A stretch of 64,000 nucleotides of DNA from Closterium sp. NIES-65 (Eukaryota; Streptophyta; Zygnematophyceae; Desmidiales; Closteriaceae), in contig CANXME010002062.1 in assembly GCA_948144175.1 (NCBI GenBank), positions 473,816 to 537,815 on the forward strand, written 5' to 3'. Positions 20,294 through 30,651 of this stretch are shown here, one piece after another (position 1 is the first letter of the stretch; every line of letters begins with the position of its first letter). The translations under genes and the position numbers were made by a program. Under the pieces are notes generated by a model. The model ran no database searches, was not told where the DNA came from, and saw only the letters and a list, made by a program, of their open reading frames with translations.

Positions 20294-22741
20294 TCAGCCT
20301 CTGTCCGAGTGCAGACGCAGAACAGGAAAGTCCGAGCCGAAGCTCTGCCTGAGCTGGAGACGAGCTGCGCGGATCCAGTCGATCAGCACCTCAGTGACAT
20401 CACCTTTGCTGCGCAAGGGGAAGACTGCGGTGTAACGCGAGTAGTCGTCAACAACAAGCAGGAAGTAGCGCTCGTGACCCTGTCCACGGACACGGGCTGG
20501 GCCCCACAGGTCCATGTAAAGCGTCTGCAACGGGGCCTCTGTTGGAGGAAACTGGGAGGAGTGAGGGGCAGCCCGCTGGCGCCCCTCGACACAGGGGACA
20601 CAGGTAGGGCCAGGGCCGTGAGGAAGGGGAGGGAGGGACCGGGGGAGACCAGACACAAGAAGACGGGAGGCCATGCCTCTTAGCCGAAGTAGAGAGGGGT
20701 GACCAAGGCGGTGGTGCCAGAGGAGAGTCTCGTGAGACAGGAGACGACACGAACAGGGGGCAGACTCAGGACCAGACCTGGACGCTGCAGCAAACACCTG
20801 ACCCGAGGCAGTGATCCTACCAGACTCAACAACTGGAGGAGACGCAGTGGTCAGTGTGTACAGGCTCGACCCCGGCTGACGGGTAAACGTAGCCAGGTGT
20901 CTGCCTGTGCTAGCCTCTGTGCAATGCGTCACCCGCTGACGCGCAAGAGTGAACTGGTGTACTCCCCCATCCTGTAGTTCAGCACCACTCACCAGGTTCG
21001 TAGAGAACGAGGGGAGGTAGAGACCAGACAGGGTGCCAGAGGGAGCCGCCGGACACGGGAGGACTGTGGAGAAGTGAGACAGGACAGGACCCCCAGAGGG
21101 GTCAGCGAGAGACACCGCAACCGGCCGACTAAGCGGCGTGAGTGTGGTGCGGTCCCGAAAGAAGGAGCGAGAAGCCCCAGAGTCAAGGGTGAAGGTGAGG
21201 GAGGCCGAAGCAGACGTAGTACCTGAGAGCGCAGACTCACCAGTACCTGAGGACGCAGACGCACTAGCACCTAGAGCAGCAGCGTCGCAAGCACCTGAGG
21301 CAGCCGCCTCACCAGTACCTAGAGCAGCAGTCTCAATGCCCGGATCGGGCGGGAAACACCGGTAACAGTCACCCTCATCACTAATAGACACAGCATACAT
21401 GGCAGAAAGAATGGCATCAAAATCAAGATCATAGATAGCAACTCCCGCCCTAGACAGCTCGCCCCAACGAGGGATCTCTGCGGCCTCCGGGAACTGGTGA
21501 CGCCACGCGTCCGTCAGGCGGCCAAAGCAGCGCTGGGTGGGGTGCGCACCCCCAGACTGCGCTCCCGCACGGTCACCGGTGCGCAGGACGTAGGTGCACG
21601 GACCAAAACCCCCACCCCGCTGGCGTGCAGTGTACCACTCACGGAGCTGGTGAGGGGACAGGGTCTCACGACCGCGCTGCTGCTGCTGGCGCGGACCACC
21701 ACCGGAGCCACTCCTCTGCGTAGACCCGCGACCACCTCCACCGCCACCCCCGCCGCCTCCGTCGCCTCCGCCGCCCTCTCCACCGCCGCCACCTCCGCCA
21801 CCTCCGCTCCCACCGCCACCGCCGCCGCCGCCTCCGCCTCCACTGCCGCCACCGACACCTCCACCCCCACCTCCACTCCCACCGCCACCCCCACTCCCCC
21901 CGCTGCCTCCACCTCCACCTCCACCGCCCCCGCTCGCCCCTCCAGTGCCCCTGCCCCCCTTGCCCTTGCCAGAGCGGCGTCTCCCGCTAGGGGCAAACGC
22001 CGCACCGACCGACTCAAGACCAAGGAGGTCGGCCGCAGCAGCAGAGGCAACAGCAGGCAGAAGGGGGGAGGGGGAACACCCCTCAAAGATGGGGGTGCGC
22101 GGGTCACCACGAGAGGCCCCTACAGCGGCTATGCCCTTCTCAGCCGCTAGGAGGGACTTCTCGAGGAGGTCAACAGTGAGAGTGGTGGGACAGACTGAGA
22201 GGAAGTGGTCCCTGACTACGCGAAGGGAGTCAGGGAGGCGAGTGACCATGTAGTAGAGAGTGATGTACATGGGGGGGGGGTTCTTGGCGCAGAAGTCAGC
22301 AGGAAGCGCAGCGCGGTAGCGAGTGTCACTAGTGCGGAGGTGCGTAATGAGGTCAGCGACTGTGGGAAAGGCAGCAAGGTCAGGGAAGAGGTACGGTAGC
22401 ATGAGACAGCTCAGTGCAGCAGTGGCAGGGGAGGAGTAGCGTGCAACTACAGCGTCGTACAGGGTCTGAGCACTCTTGTACTGACTAAAGTGCGCACGCT
22501 CAGAGGTAGGGAGGTGGCGACGCACAGCAAGACGTGCAGCAGCGTCGCGCGTGGCCCACTGGGAGCGAACAGTGGCGTCGGCATCAGCAGTAGGGGCAGG
22601 AGAGGCGCCAGAGGTGAGGTCAAAGAGTGAGAGACCGTCTGCCCTATCACACTGTAAAAACAGCTGCAGGTCATCTACCCAGACGTCAAAGTCAATGGCT
22701 CGACCCTCAGCGTCAAAAGCGAGGACACTAGGGGTAGCCAT
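20294..22741 (-). pseudogene. gag-pol: Element C gag-protease-integrase frame (815 codons)
   Basis: From ATG 22741 this is one uninterrupted frame, the best gag-pro sequence of the family. It holds the capsid core, KNPPPMYITLYYMVTRLPDS (C-run in frame), SGRRRSGKGKGGRG, about 90 mostly glycine residues, QQQQRGRETLS, HQLREWYTARQRGGG, the finger CTYVL through HPTQRC, and SDEGDCYRCFPPDPG. Protease TLDSGASRSFF, HHCC (LLWHHRLGHPS, CVPCVEGRQ) and the integrase core with D in LYMDLWGPARV and D in RLHSDRG follow. The frame ends at TGA where the family has GGA (Gly after DRG), and a one-base insertion follows. The third catalytic residue is thus out of frame. Gag alone would be intact if expressed separately, but the family shows no separate gag stop. 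Confidence 0.9.
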
Positions 22742-23744
22742 GACCACAGTAGACTAGCAGTGCAACAGTAGGGTGTGGGTAGTGCAGGAAAAGAGGCACT
22801 GTGCTCACCGGACGGGGCTGCTCGGGCGGCTCGGAGGTAGGGCGGCTCGGCGGCTCGGCTGCACGGCGGCTCGGCTGCTGGGCGGCTCGGCTGCAGGGCG
22901 GCTCGGCTGCTGGGCGGCTCGACTGCAGGGCGGCTCGGCTGCAAGGCGGCTCAGCTGCTGGGCGGCTCGGCTGCTGGGCGGCTCGGCTGCTGGGCGGCTC
23001 GCCTGCTTGGTTGCTGGGCGGCTCGGCTGCTCGGCTGCTCAGCTGCTGGGCGGCTCGGCCGTGCTGCTGCAGGGCGGCGCGGCGGTCGGCTGCTCGGTGA
23101 GGTGAGGCGGCCCGGGCGGCTCAGGTGGCGGGCGGCGCTGCAACAGGTGACGGGGCCGCAGGGAAGGCGGCTGGGCCGTAGGTAAGAGGGGGCGAGGCCG
23201 CAGTTGAGGGCGGCGGGGACCGCAGGTGAGGGCGGCGAGGCCGCAGTTGAGGGTGGCGGGGACCGCAAGTGAGGGCGGTGAGGCCGCAGGTAAGGGCGGC
23301 GAGGCCGCAAGGGCGGCGCGCGGGGTCAACGGGTGGCGTAAGGCGCCACTAGGGCAGCGCGCGGGGTCGACGCGCGGCGCAGGGAGCCGCTAATGCGGCG
23401 CGCGGGGTCGACGGGTGGCGCAAGGAGGGGCCGCTAGGGCGGCACTGTTAAAGTTTGAAGGAAGAAAGAGGAATGAACTAGCAGAAATGGGGATACAAAT
23501 AGCAAACCCTAGAAGGGTTGTACTCGCTATAGAGCACCCCACTACAGGCTAGAACATAAGAATAATATTCTGACAGGCACGTGGGGTCGACGAGCAGCGC
23601 AAGGGGCCACAAAGGGCGGCGCGACGGTAGGGAGGGCACACGGGGCGCGCGCGACTCGGTCTAGTCTAAGGCGCACTCCGGGCAGAAAAAAAATCATGGT
23701 GGGCCCTAGGTAGCGTTCCCACTTGGGAACCTGCTCTGAAACCA
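22742..23744 (-). other. Element C leader with GC-rich tandem repeats
   Basis: About 1 kb between primer site and gag. Part 22820-23060 is a tandem array of GGCGGCTCGGCTGC-type units (14-15 bp) and 23140-23440 an array of GGCGGCGAGGCCGCAG-type units. A foreign solo LTR interrupts it at 23446-23575. The primer site TGGTTTCAGAGCAGG is at 23744-23730 on the minus strand, one base different from the canonical initiator tRNA-Met site. Confidence 0.75.
23446..23575 (-). mobile_element. Solo LTR of a related family, inside C's leader
   Basis: A 130-bp sequence that starts TGTCAGAATATTATTC and ends CAAACTTTAACA on the minus strand, clearly related to but diverged from the LTRs of A, C and H (shared core with GTAGTGGGGT). 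It is flanked by GGCAC at 23441-23445 and 23576-23580. No internal sequence remains, as expected after recombination between two LTRs. It is the third nesting level: host, A, C, solo LTR. Confidence 0.9.
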
Positions 23745-23871
23745 TGAGAAGAAACAAGAATGACTGAACTATGAATGAACTGAGTACAAGTACTAACCCT
23801 AATTGGGTTGTACCCCTTATGGGCTACCCCACTATATCCTACACAATAAGCACAAGCTATATGTTCTGACA
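23745..23871 (-). repeat. Element C 5' LTR (127 bp)
   Basis: Same length as the 3' LTR. Two differences fall near the U5 end (AAACAAG against AAATGAG) and two in the centre (TATCCT against TAGCCC). Bordered on the right by the AACTG target copy. Confidence 0.92.
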
Positions 23872-24760
23872 AACTGCGCAGCTACCTTGGCTTGCAAATC
23901 ACCCGGGACAGAGCACGCCGCACCATTACCCTGACTCAGTCACACATGGTGCAGCAGGTCCTTCAGCGCTTTGGCTTCACGTACTCCTCGCCTCAGGCCA
24001 CTCCTCTGCCTACTCGCCACTCGCTCTCAGCTCTACCTTCGGATGAGTCCGTAGAGTCGAGTGGCCCGTACCCAGAGCTTGTTGGCTGCCTCATGTACCT
24101 GATGACCTGCACTCGACCTGACCTTGCATACCCTCTTAGCATTCTCGCACGCTATATTGCTCCTGGGAGACACAGACCAGAGCATATGGCTGCAGCGAAG
24201 AGGGTGTTGCGCTACTTGTGCAGTACGTCGGGCATGGGGCTTGTGCTTGGAGGGCAGAGTCCAGTGGTTCTCACTGGGCACGCGGACGCTTCATGGGCTG
24301 ACGACCCGGCTACGCAGCGGTCGTCACAGGGTTACACCTTCAGCCTTGGTTCCGGCTCTGTTTCGTGGCGAGCTACCCGCTCGTCTTCTGTTCTCGGCTC
24401 CAGTTGTGAGGCTGAGATCTACGCCGGGGCCATGGCTGCACAGTAGCTTCGCTGGCTCACCTACCTGCTGACTGACCTCGGAGAGCCGCCTCGTTCTCCT
24501 CCAGTGCTGTACATAGACAACAAGGCCATGCTGGCCTTGTGTCGAGAGCAGAGACTGGAGCACAGAACGAAGCACATTGCTCTCCGCTACTTCCTTGCTC
24601 GTGAGCTTGCAGCAGCGTGGTCAGCTGCGTCTTGCGTACGTGGCCTCTGAGGCCAACACTGCTGATATCTTCACCAAGGCACTTGCGCCTTCTGATCATC
24701 AGCGCTTCTGTACTCAGCTGGGTCTTGTGCCTGCCTTGCCTCACTAGCTCACCTCTTGAC
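23872..24760 (+). pseudogene. pol: Element A RT / RNase H, C-terminal part after the C insertion
   Basis: The frame continues A's RT: LGLQITRD is split by the insertion and followed by TLTQSHMVQQVLQRFGFTYS, VGCLMYLMTCTRPDLAYPLS, then RNase H (GHADASWADDPATQRSSQGY, SSCEAEIYAGAMAAQ). A TAG at 24444-24446 replaces the codon after AMAAQ (GAG, Glu, in H and I). The C-terminus (LRWLTYLLTDLGEPP, LYIDNKAMLALC, TKHIALRYFLAREL) shifts frame by one base near 24608. The gene ends near 24745-24760. Confidence 0.88.
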
Positions 24761-24973
24761 CTTGCTTGTACTGTTACATATATATATACACCTACTCTTG
24801 CTTGTCTAGCCTTTTATATATATATGTAGTCCTGCATGTGAACTGGCCTTGTGGCCTTGACCTTGTGCTCGGATTGTGTGGTGACTTTGTGATCCACCCT
24901 GAGCTTGCTTTGCTTTGCTTTGCTTGACTGGTCTTGTGACCCCTTGTACTCCCCCACTTTGCTTATGGGGGTG
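24761..24973 (+). other. Element A 3' UTR and polypurine tract
   Basis: The conserved A-family 3' UTR in sense orientation: TATATATATA (24778-24788), a second TATATATATA near 24816, the GTGATCCACC block, a TTTGC direct repeat (GCTTTGCTTTGCTTTGC at 24905), and the purine-rich TATGGGGGTG directly before the LTR. Confidence 0.75.
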
Positions 24974-25103
24974 TGTCAGAACATTATAGCTTATGCTTTT
25001 GTGTAGGCTGTAGTGGGGTAGCCCATATGGGGTACAACCCAATTAGGGTTAGTACTTGTACCCAACTCTTTCATAGTGCATTCATTCTCGTTCTCTTTTC
25101 TCA
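24974..25103 (+). repeat. Element A 3' LTR (130 bp)
   Basis: I find no difference from the 5' LTR over 130 positions. It is followed by the AAGGG target copy at 25104-25108. Confidence 0.93.
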
Positions 25104-26065
25104 AAGGGGTGCAAACTGGGTCCATGTGGACTATCAGGGAGGGAGAATGGGGGAGAGGATGGGGGACTAATGGGCATGTGAAAGGAGATAGATAGGGTAG
25201 ACAAAACAGAGACGCCGAAATAGAAGGAGCATTAACATGAAGAATGCAGAAATACATGTCTCGCCGTTTGTTGTCAGCAGCAGCTTTAGCGCGGCGTAAT
25301 GCGACCGCTTGCCTTAGGAAGGCGGGGAAGCTTGGGCGCAGTGCCCTAGATATCAGACTTTGGAGTCTGAATCAGAGTCCGTTCAGACATGTTTTTGTAC
25401 CTAGTCTGAACTCAAAGAATTTATTTATGTACCTTGTCTGATTTTCCAGAGTTTTTTCTTATGAGTTGTCTGAAATTTCAGCCTAATTTTTCTAGGGTAG
25501 GCTGAGCCTCAGACTTGTATCGGGGATACACTCTGCGCGCTTATCGGAGAAAAGTTTCCTGGAAGTTTCCTTCCGATATGCCCACTTCCGAGATGGCAGT
25601 GGAGTGCCAGGACGTGAGCAATGCTCACTTCGACAGCTGGGACATCCAAATGCACTCGTTCGTCGAGAATCTTCCAGTTACGCTGAGGAAATGGTTGCGT
25701 GATTACGAGATTTCTGAAGACAAAATCTCGTCACATGTAAGTTATCGCTAATGTATTGTAAAGAATAGGCGACTTTGATGCTGATTCGCTGTAAAAACAT
25801 CTGCAGCACACACCTGTGTGAATTGCGAAGTTCCTGATTCGTACTGAAAGTTTCGTGTGGCACTGTCTGATCCTCACATGCCACGCCAAGCAATAGTTTC
25901 TGCCTGCTGCCAGCTCAGCTGCGTGGCACTTGGCCCACCTGATACAGATCGGGTGAACGATCGAATCGCTTGAAAAGCAAATCTAAAACTGACAAAATCG
26001 ACACACATGCGAGAAAATGGGTACAGAACGGTAATCACACACACGACAAAACGAAATGAGATCAG
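25104..26065. other. Host strip between A and I
   Basis: Balanced base composition, unlike the flanking elements. It begins with a G-rich purine stretch (25130-25180), part of the same tract as 10085-10291 before A inserted. From 25350 to 25520 it is rich in TCAGAC and its complement GTCTGA. Candidate exons are listed separately. The stretch 25760-26065 shows nothing I recognise and ends with ATCAG, the target copy of element I. Confidence 0.5.
25244..25736 (+). CDS. Unrecognised host gene, possible exons
   Basis: I do not recognise a family. Two stretches look like real coding DNA. From ATG 25244 the frame MQKYMSRRLLSAAALARRNA and onward is rich in Arg, Ala and Leu and lacks acidic residues at its start, as in mitochondrial or plastid targeting peptides. 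A second open block, about 25512-25736, encodes SEMAVECQDVSNAHFDSWDI and continues through PVTLRKWLRDYEISED. It ends at a consensus splice donor GTAAGT (25737-25742) after an AG that could serve as acceptor near 25511. How the two blocks join is not clear, and downstream exons are not visible before element I. The gene may be interrupted by I (26066) or may be a chance pair of frames. Confidence 0.3.
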
Positions 26066-26193
26066 TGTCAAACACTATATATGTGTTATTGCTGTGTAGG
26101 CTATAGTGGGTTAGCCTTTAGGGGGTACACAACTCTAGGGTTTCAAACTTGTACTCCAATCTTGTGTAGTCCAATCACTTCTTGTTTCTGACA
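26066..26193 (+). repeat. Element I 5' LTR (128 bp)
   Basis: Starts TGTCAAACACTATATATG and ends TTGTTTCTGACA. The 3' copy starts TGCCAAAC, so one of the four differences lies at the very terminus. Confidence 0.92.
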
Positions 26194-26205
26194 TGGTATC
26201 AGAGC
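26194..26205 (+). promoter_or_regulatory. Element I primer-binding site
   Basis: TGGTATCAGAGC, directly abutting the LTR, is the canonical plant copia site complementary to the 3' end of initiator tRNA-Met. Confidence 0.92.
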
Positions 26206-26818
26206 TTAGGTTCTATACCTAAGGGCCCACCGTACTGCTAGAGGTGCCCTCGTGCGCCCTTTTTTAGCGCCCTCGTGCGCTTCTCCCCTAGTGCGCCCTC
26301 GTGCGCTCTCCTCTCGTGCAGCCCGAGCGCGGCCCCGTCGTTTTAGCGCGCGTAGGAAAATCGCCGCCTAGGGCGGCCCGATTTTTTTTCTCGCGAGCCC
26401 CAGCAGGCCGTCGCCCGTAGGCCGCGCTCGCCCCTAGGCCGACGCGCGACCCTCAGCCGCCCGCCCTCAGGTCGCAGCCAGCGCGACCAGAGCGTCGCGG
26501 CCCCGCCAGTAGGCCGCCGCGTCGCTCCCCTAGGCCGCTCGCCCGCACGCTAGTCAGGCCCACGCACAGCCGCGGCCCGCCCGCTAAAGCCGCCCATGCG
26601 CACGCCCCTCGTCATGCACCGCCGCGTAGCCCAGCCCGAGCCAAGCCGCGCCGCCCGAACCGAGCCGCGCCTCCCGAACCGAGCCGCGCCGCCCGAACTG
26701 AGCCGCGCCGCCCTACTGTGCCTCACCTGCAGCAACTCCTGTTACCTGTTCCTGTCGTACTACTGCTTCAACTGCTACTGCTACTACTGCTACTGTTCCT
26801 ACTGCTACCGCTGCCACT
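26206..26818 (+). other. Element I leader
   Basis: GC-rich leader of about 610 bp. It has GCGCCCTCGTGCG repeats at 26245-26310, GCCGCGCC/GAACCGAGCC repeats at 26640-26710, and CTGCTACTGCTA-type repeats (26760-26815) just before the gag ATG. Repeat units differ from those of A, C and H. Confidence 0.65.
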
Positions 26819-28029
26819 ATGGCCACTCCCTCTATTCTCAGCCTTTGACGTTGAGGGCCGCCCGATTAAGTTTGAAGTTTGGTTAGATGACCTCCACCTG
26901 TTCCTCCAGATCACTGCCAAGGACGATGTCTCCCTGTATGATCACACGTCAGGCGCTGCTCCCGCACATCCCGCTACTGCTGACAGTACTGCTCGCTCCC
27001 AGTGGCAGACCCGTGATGCTCATGCCCGCCTAGCCGTTCGCAGCCACCTTCTGTTAGATGAGCGCGAGCACTTCGGCTAGCATAAGACCGCTAAGGAGCT
27101 GTACGACGCAGTAGTCGCGCGCTACTCCTCCCCTGCCACTGCTGCTATAGGCCGTCTCTCACTTCCCTACCTCTTCCCCGACCTGTCCGCCTTTGCCACT
27201 GTAGCTGACCTCATCACCCACCTCCGTACCAGTGACCTCCGCTACCGTGCCGCGCTCCCCCCCGATTTCCTCGCCAAGAACCCCCCCCCCCCCCCCCCGA
27301 TGTACCTCACACTGTACCACCTTGTCACCCGCCTCCCTGACTCCCTTCGCACTGTCAGGGACCACTTTCTCGCCCTTTCCCCCACTGACCTCACTGTCGA
27401 CCTCCTCGAGAAGGAACTCCTAGCAGGTGAGAAGAGCATTGTAGCTGTAGGTGCCTCTCGTGGTGACCCCTGCACCCCCTTCTTTGAGGGGTGCTCCCCC
27501 TCCCCCCTCCTCCCCTCCATTGCATCTGCTGCTGATGTCGACTACCTCGGCGCTGAGGGGGTCGGGGCCGCGTCTGCTCCTAGTGGGAGGCGCAAGGGCC
27601 GGCAGGGGCAAGGGGGGCAAGGGTGGTGGAGGTGGAGGTGGGGGCGGCGGCGGTGGAGGGGGTGGGGTGGGTGGGGGTGGTGGCGGAGGTGGGAGTGGCG
27701 CGGGTGGTGGGGGGGTCGGTGGCGGCACAGGGGGTGGTGGCGGCGGCGATGGTGGAGGTGGTGGGGGTGGTGGTGGGAGTAGTTGCGGCGGTGGAGCGGG
27801 TGGCGGGCGCGGTGGAGCGGTACAGCGTGGGGGGTTTGGCGGTGGCCAGAGGCAGCAGCAGCAGCGTCCCGGTGAGTCTCCCTCGCCCCAGCAGCTCCGT
27901 GAGTGGTACTCTCAGCGTGGGGGGTCTAGGGGTGGGGGTACCTGCCCGTACGTCATCCGCACAGGTGACCGCACTGGCCAGACCTATGGGAGGTTTCACA
28001 CGGCACAGCGCTGTTTCTTTCGCCTTTAG
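26819..28029 (+). pseudogene. gag: Element I gag, broken
   Basis: ATG 26819 opens MATPSIL and is followed after one missing base by FDVEGRPIKFEVWLDDLHLF in the next frame. A TAG at 27077-27079 interrupts the core. The C-run at 27282-27298 is 17 bases long against 10 in element C. The frame from 27300 encodes MYLTLYHLVTRLPDSLRTVR and SIVAVGASRGDPCTPFFEG. After another shift come a glycine-rich stretch of about 70 residues, QRQQQQRPGES, PQQLREWYSQRGGSRGGGT and a finger in which one Cys is Tyr (VIRTGDRTGQTYGRFHTAQR), so metal binding would fail. A TAG ends it at 28029. Confidence 0.85.
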
Positions 28030-28977
28030 GACGCCTTGCGCGAGCAGTTTCCCGACGCCTCTGAGCTGCCCCGCTGGGCTGATCTGCTTAAGAAGGGAAT
28101 TGATATCTTTGCTCTTGATTATGATGCTATCCTTGCTGCTATGTATGCATTGACTATTAGTGTTGAGGGTGACTGTTACCTGAGTGTACCGCCCGACCCA
28201 GGTATTGGGACCGGTGAGGCTGCAGCTCTAGGTGCTAGTGCGTCTGCTGCTCCAGGTCCTGGTGAGGCTGCTGCCCTAGGTGCTAGTGCGTCTGCGTCTG
28301 CTGGTACCGCACCTACTGAGGCACTTCACACCTTCACACTGGAATCAGGTGCTTCCCGCTGTTTCTTTCGCGACCGCACTGCCCTAGAGCAGCTCCCTCG
28401 ACCGGTTGCTGTCTTACTGGCTGACCCCTCAGGGGGTCCGGTCCTTGCGACCTCCACCACTGCCCTCCTCTGTCCGGCTTTCCCGTCAGGCACGCTGTCG
28501 GGCCTCTACCTCCCCTCGTTCTCTACGAACTTGGTGGCGGGTTCCGCGCTCCAGGACGCGGGTGTTCACCTGTTCACCCCGGCCTACGAGCGTGTGACGC
28601 ACAGCACGTGTGCCCGGACGGGTCGTCACCTGGCTACCTTCACTCGGCAGCCGGGGTCAGACTTTTACACACTGACCACTGAGTCCCCTCAGGTAGCTGC
28701 GTCTGCGTCTGTGTCAGGTCAGCTGTCGGCCCCCTGCTCGTGTCGCTCTCTGTCGCACCCGTCAGTGCAGCGCCTTCGCGGCATGCATCCCAGGTACCTT
28801 ATGTCTGGTCTTCCCAGAGTTCTCCCTCCCCTACCACCCTCGCCTGCTCCTCCCTGTCTTCCCTGTGTTGAGGGGCGGCAGCGCGCCGCTCCTCACTCCT
28901 CCTCGTTCCCTCCCACAGAGGCTCCCCTGCAGACTCTCCACCTGGACGTGTGGGGCCCCGCCCGCGTCCGGGGATAG
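28030..28977 (+). pseudogene. pol: Element I protease and integrase N-terminus
   Basis: The open frame 28036-28977 (313 codons) holds the gag tail (DYDAILAAMYALTISVEGDC), AALGAS spacers, and the protease motif TLESGASRCFF in which the catalytic Asp is Glu (GAA at 28342-28344). The HHCC module has lost its LLWHHRLGH half by a deletion near 28750 (SHPSVQRLRG follows CSCRSLS directly); CLPCVEGRQ remains. The integrase core begins LHLDVWGPARVRG and stops at TAG 28975-28977. Confidence 0.85.
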
Positions 28978-30651
28978 GGCCACGAGCGGTACTTTCTACT
29001 GGTCGTTGACGACTACACGCGCTACACCACGGTCTTCCCCTTGCGTACCAAGGGTGAGGTCCCTGATGTCTTGATCCCCTGGATCCGCGCTGCTCGTCTC
29101 CAGCTCCGCTAGCGGTTCCAGTCGGACTTTCCTTTCCTAAGTCTGCACTCTGACAGAGGTGGCGAGTTTTCCTCGGACCTCCTGGCAGCCTACTGTGCGG
29201 AGCACGGCATCCGCCAGACGTTCACTCTCCCGGCCTCTCCGCAGCAGAATGAGGTTGCTGAGCGCCGCATTGGTCTTGTCATGGAGGTCACTCGTACCTC
29301 CATGATCCATGCGGCTGCCCCCCGTTTCCTGTGGCCGTTTGCAGTGCAGTACGCCGCGCATCAACTGAACCTTTGGCCCCGTGTCTCCGTTCCGGAGACC
29401 TCGCCTACCCTGCGTTGGACGGGGGAGGTTGGTGATGCGTCGGTGTTCCGAGTCTGGGGATGTCGAGCTTTTGTCCGCGATACGTCCGCAGACAAGCTCT
29501 CCTCCCGTGTCGTTCCCTATGTCTTCCTTGGCTTTGTCCCTGACGCGCGTGGCTGGCAGTTTTACCACCCCACCTCGCGTCGTGTCTTCGCCTCTCAGGA
29601 CGTCACCTTTGACGAGTCCGTACCCTTTTACCGTCTCTTCCCCTACCGCACTGCCCCGCTCCCCCCCCCGCCGCTCTTCCTCTCCCCAGGTGTCCCATCG
29701 GTAGACCCCCTCCCTCCTCAGGGTGCTGCTCCCTCAGGTGTTTCCCAGGTAGACCCGGTCGAGCCTGTCGAGGTAGCTATTGACTCTGGTCCTGCCCGAG
29801 GTATTGAGTGTGCTGAGCCTGGTGGTGCTGGGTCTGGGGGTGCTGAGCCTGGGGGTGCGGAGACTTTGGGTGCTGAGCCTGGAGGTGCTGCGACTGGGGG
29901 TGTTGAGCCTGGGGGTGCGGAGACTGGGGATGCTGAGACTGGGGGTGCTGCGACTGGGGGTGCTGAGCCTGGTGGCGCTCCCACTTCACAGCAGCTGCAT
30001 GAGTGGTACTCTCAGCGCTATAGCCTCCGTCGTGGGGCTACTGAGGCTGGGGGGTCTGCTGGAGTCGGAGCTGGTGGCCTCGCAGGTGCAGTGCCGCAGC
30101 CAGAGCCTCCCTCCCCTTAGCGGCTACGTGAGTGGTACGCTCGGCGCTGCAGCCTCAGTAGTGGAGCTCCTAGCGTTGAGGTACTGCCAGCTGGAGGCCC
30201 TGGTACTGGAGGTACTGCTGACACTGGTGCTGCTGGTGGTTCTGCTCGTGCTACTGGAGGTCCTGGAGGTACTGCTGGTACTGCTGGAGGTCCTGGAGCG
30301 GCAAGAGGTGCTGCTGGTGCTGCAAGAGGTTCTGAAGCTGCTGGAGGTGCTGCCGGTGCTGGTGGAGGCTCTGGAGCTGTTGGAGGTACTGCTGGTGCTG
30401 GTTCGACTGGAGATTCTAGTGCTGTCTCTGCTACTTCTGGGGGCGCTTCACGGCCGCGGCCGTACTTCGTTCTGCTCCTTCAGCAGGTTCTTGGTCAGCC
30501 GCCTTCTCCTCGTCCTCCTCCCTCCCTAGAGTGTCCTCCGCCTGTCCAGTCGCAGTCCCAGCTCCCACCTGCCTCGCCACTTCCTGGTCCTTCTCCCTAC
30601 ACTGGTCCGACTTGCGGTCTTACAGAGCGTCGTGAGCCTGAGTCTCGTCCT
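28978..30651 (+). pseudogene. pol: Element I integrase core and repeat linker
   Basis: FLLVVDDYTRYTTVFPLRTK leads, after a second TAG near 29110, to LHSDRGGEFSSDLLAAYC and SPQQNEVAERRIGLVMEV, so both remaining catalytic acids (D and E) are present. The C-terminal domain (29281 onward) has GEVGDASVFRVWGCRAFVRD and FLGFVPDARGWQFYHPTSRR. The minisatellite linker (29800-29980) has about 11 units of the GGAEP/GGAETG type. TSQQLHEWYSQR follows, and a second copy, RLREWYARRC, comes after a TAG at 30118-30120. A Gly/Ala-rich linker extends to 30460 and a Ser/Pro-rich one to RT. Confidence 0.85.

Larger units (their letters stand above)
16425..23871 (-). mobile_element. Element C: complete copia retrotransposon nested in A
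   Basis: LTRs of 127 bp at 16425-16551 (3') and 23745-23871 (5') are flanked by AACTG at 16420-16424 and 23872-23876. Removing the element and one AACTG rejoins the RT frame of A exactly between DLGEL and the next residues. Its total length is 7447 bp, including a 130-bp solo LTR plus GGCAC in its leader. The two LTRs differ at four positions by my reading. Organisation equals that of A in opposite orientation. It has the longest intact reading frame in the window, but also a TGA and a frameshift in integrase. Confidence 0.95.
10292..25103 (+). mobile_element. Element A: complete short-LTR copia retrotransposon
   Basis: Two 130-bp LTRs (10292-10421 and 24974-25103) appear identical base for base, have TG/CA ends and are flanked by AAGGG (10287-10291 and 25104-25108). 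Without the nested element C and its duplicated AACTG the element is about 7.36 kb. The order is LTR, primer site, GC-rich leader, gag, protease, integrase, linker, RT and RNase H, conserved 3' UTR, purine tract, LTR. Integrase before RT identifies Ty1/copia (Pseudoviridae-type) organisation. The coding part has a stop and frameshift in gag, at least three single-base insertions in RT, and the C insertion, so it cannot be autonomous. Confidence 0.93.
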
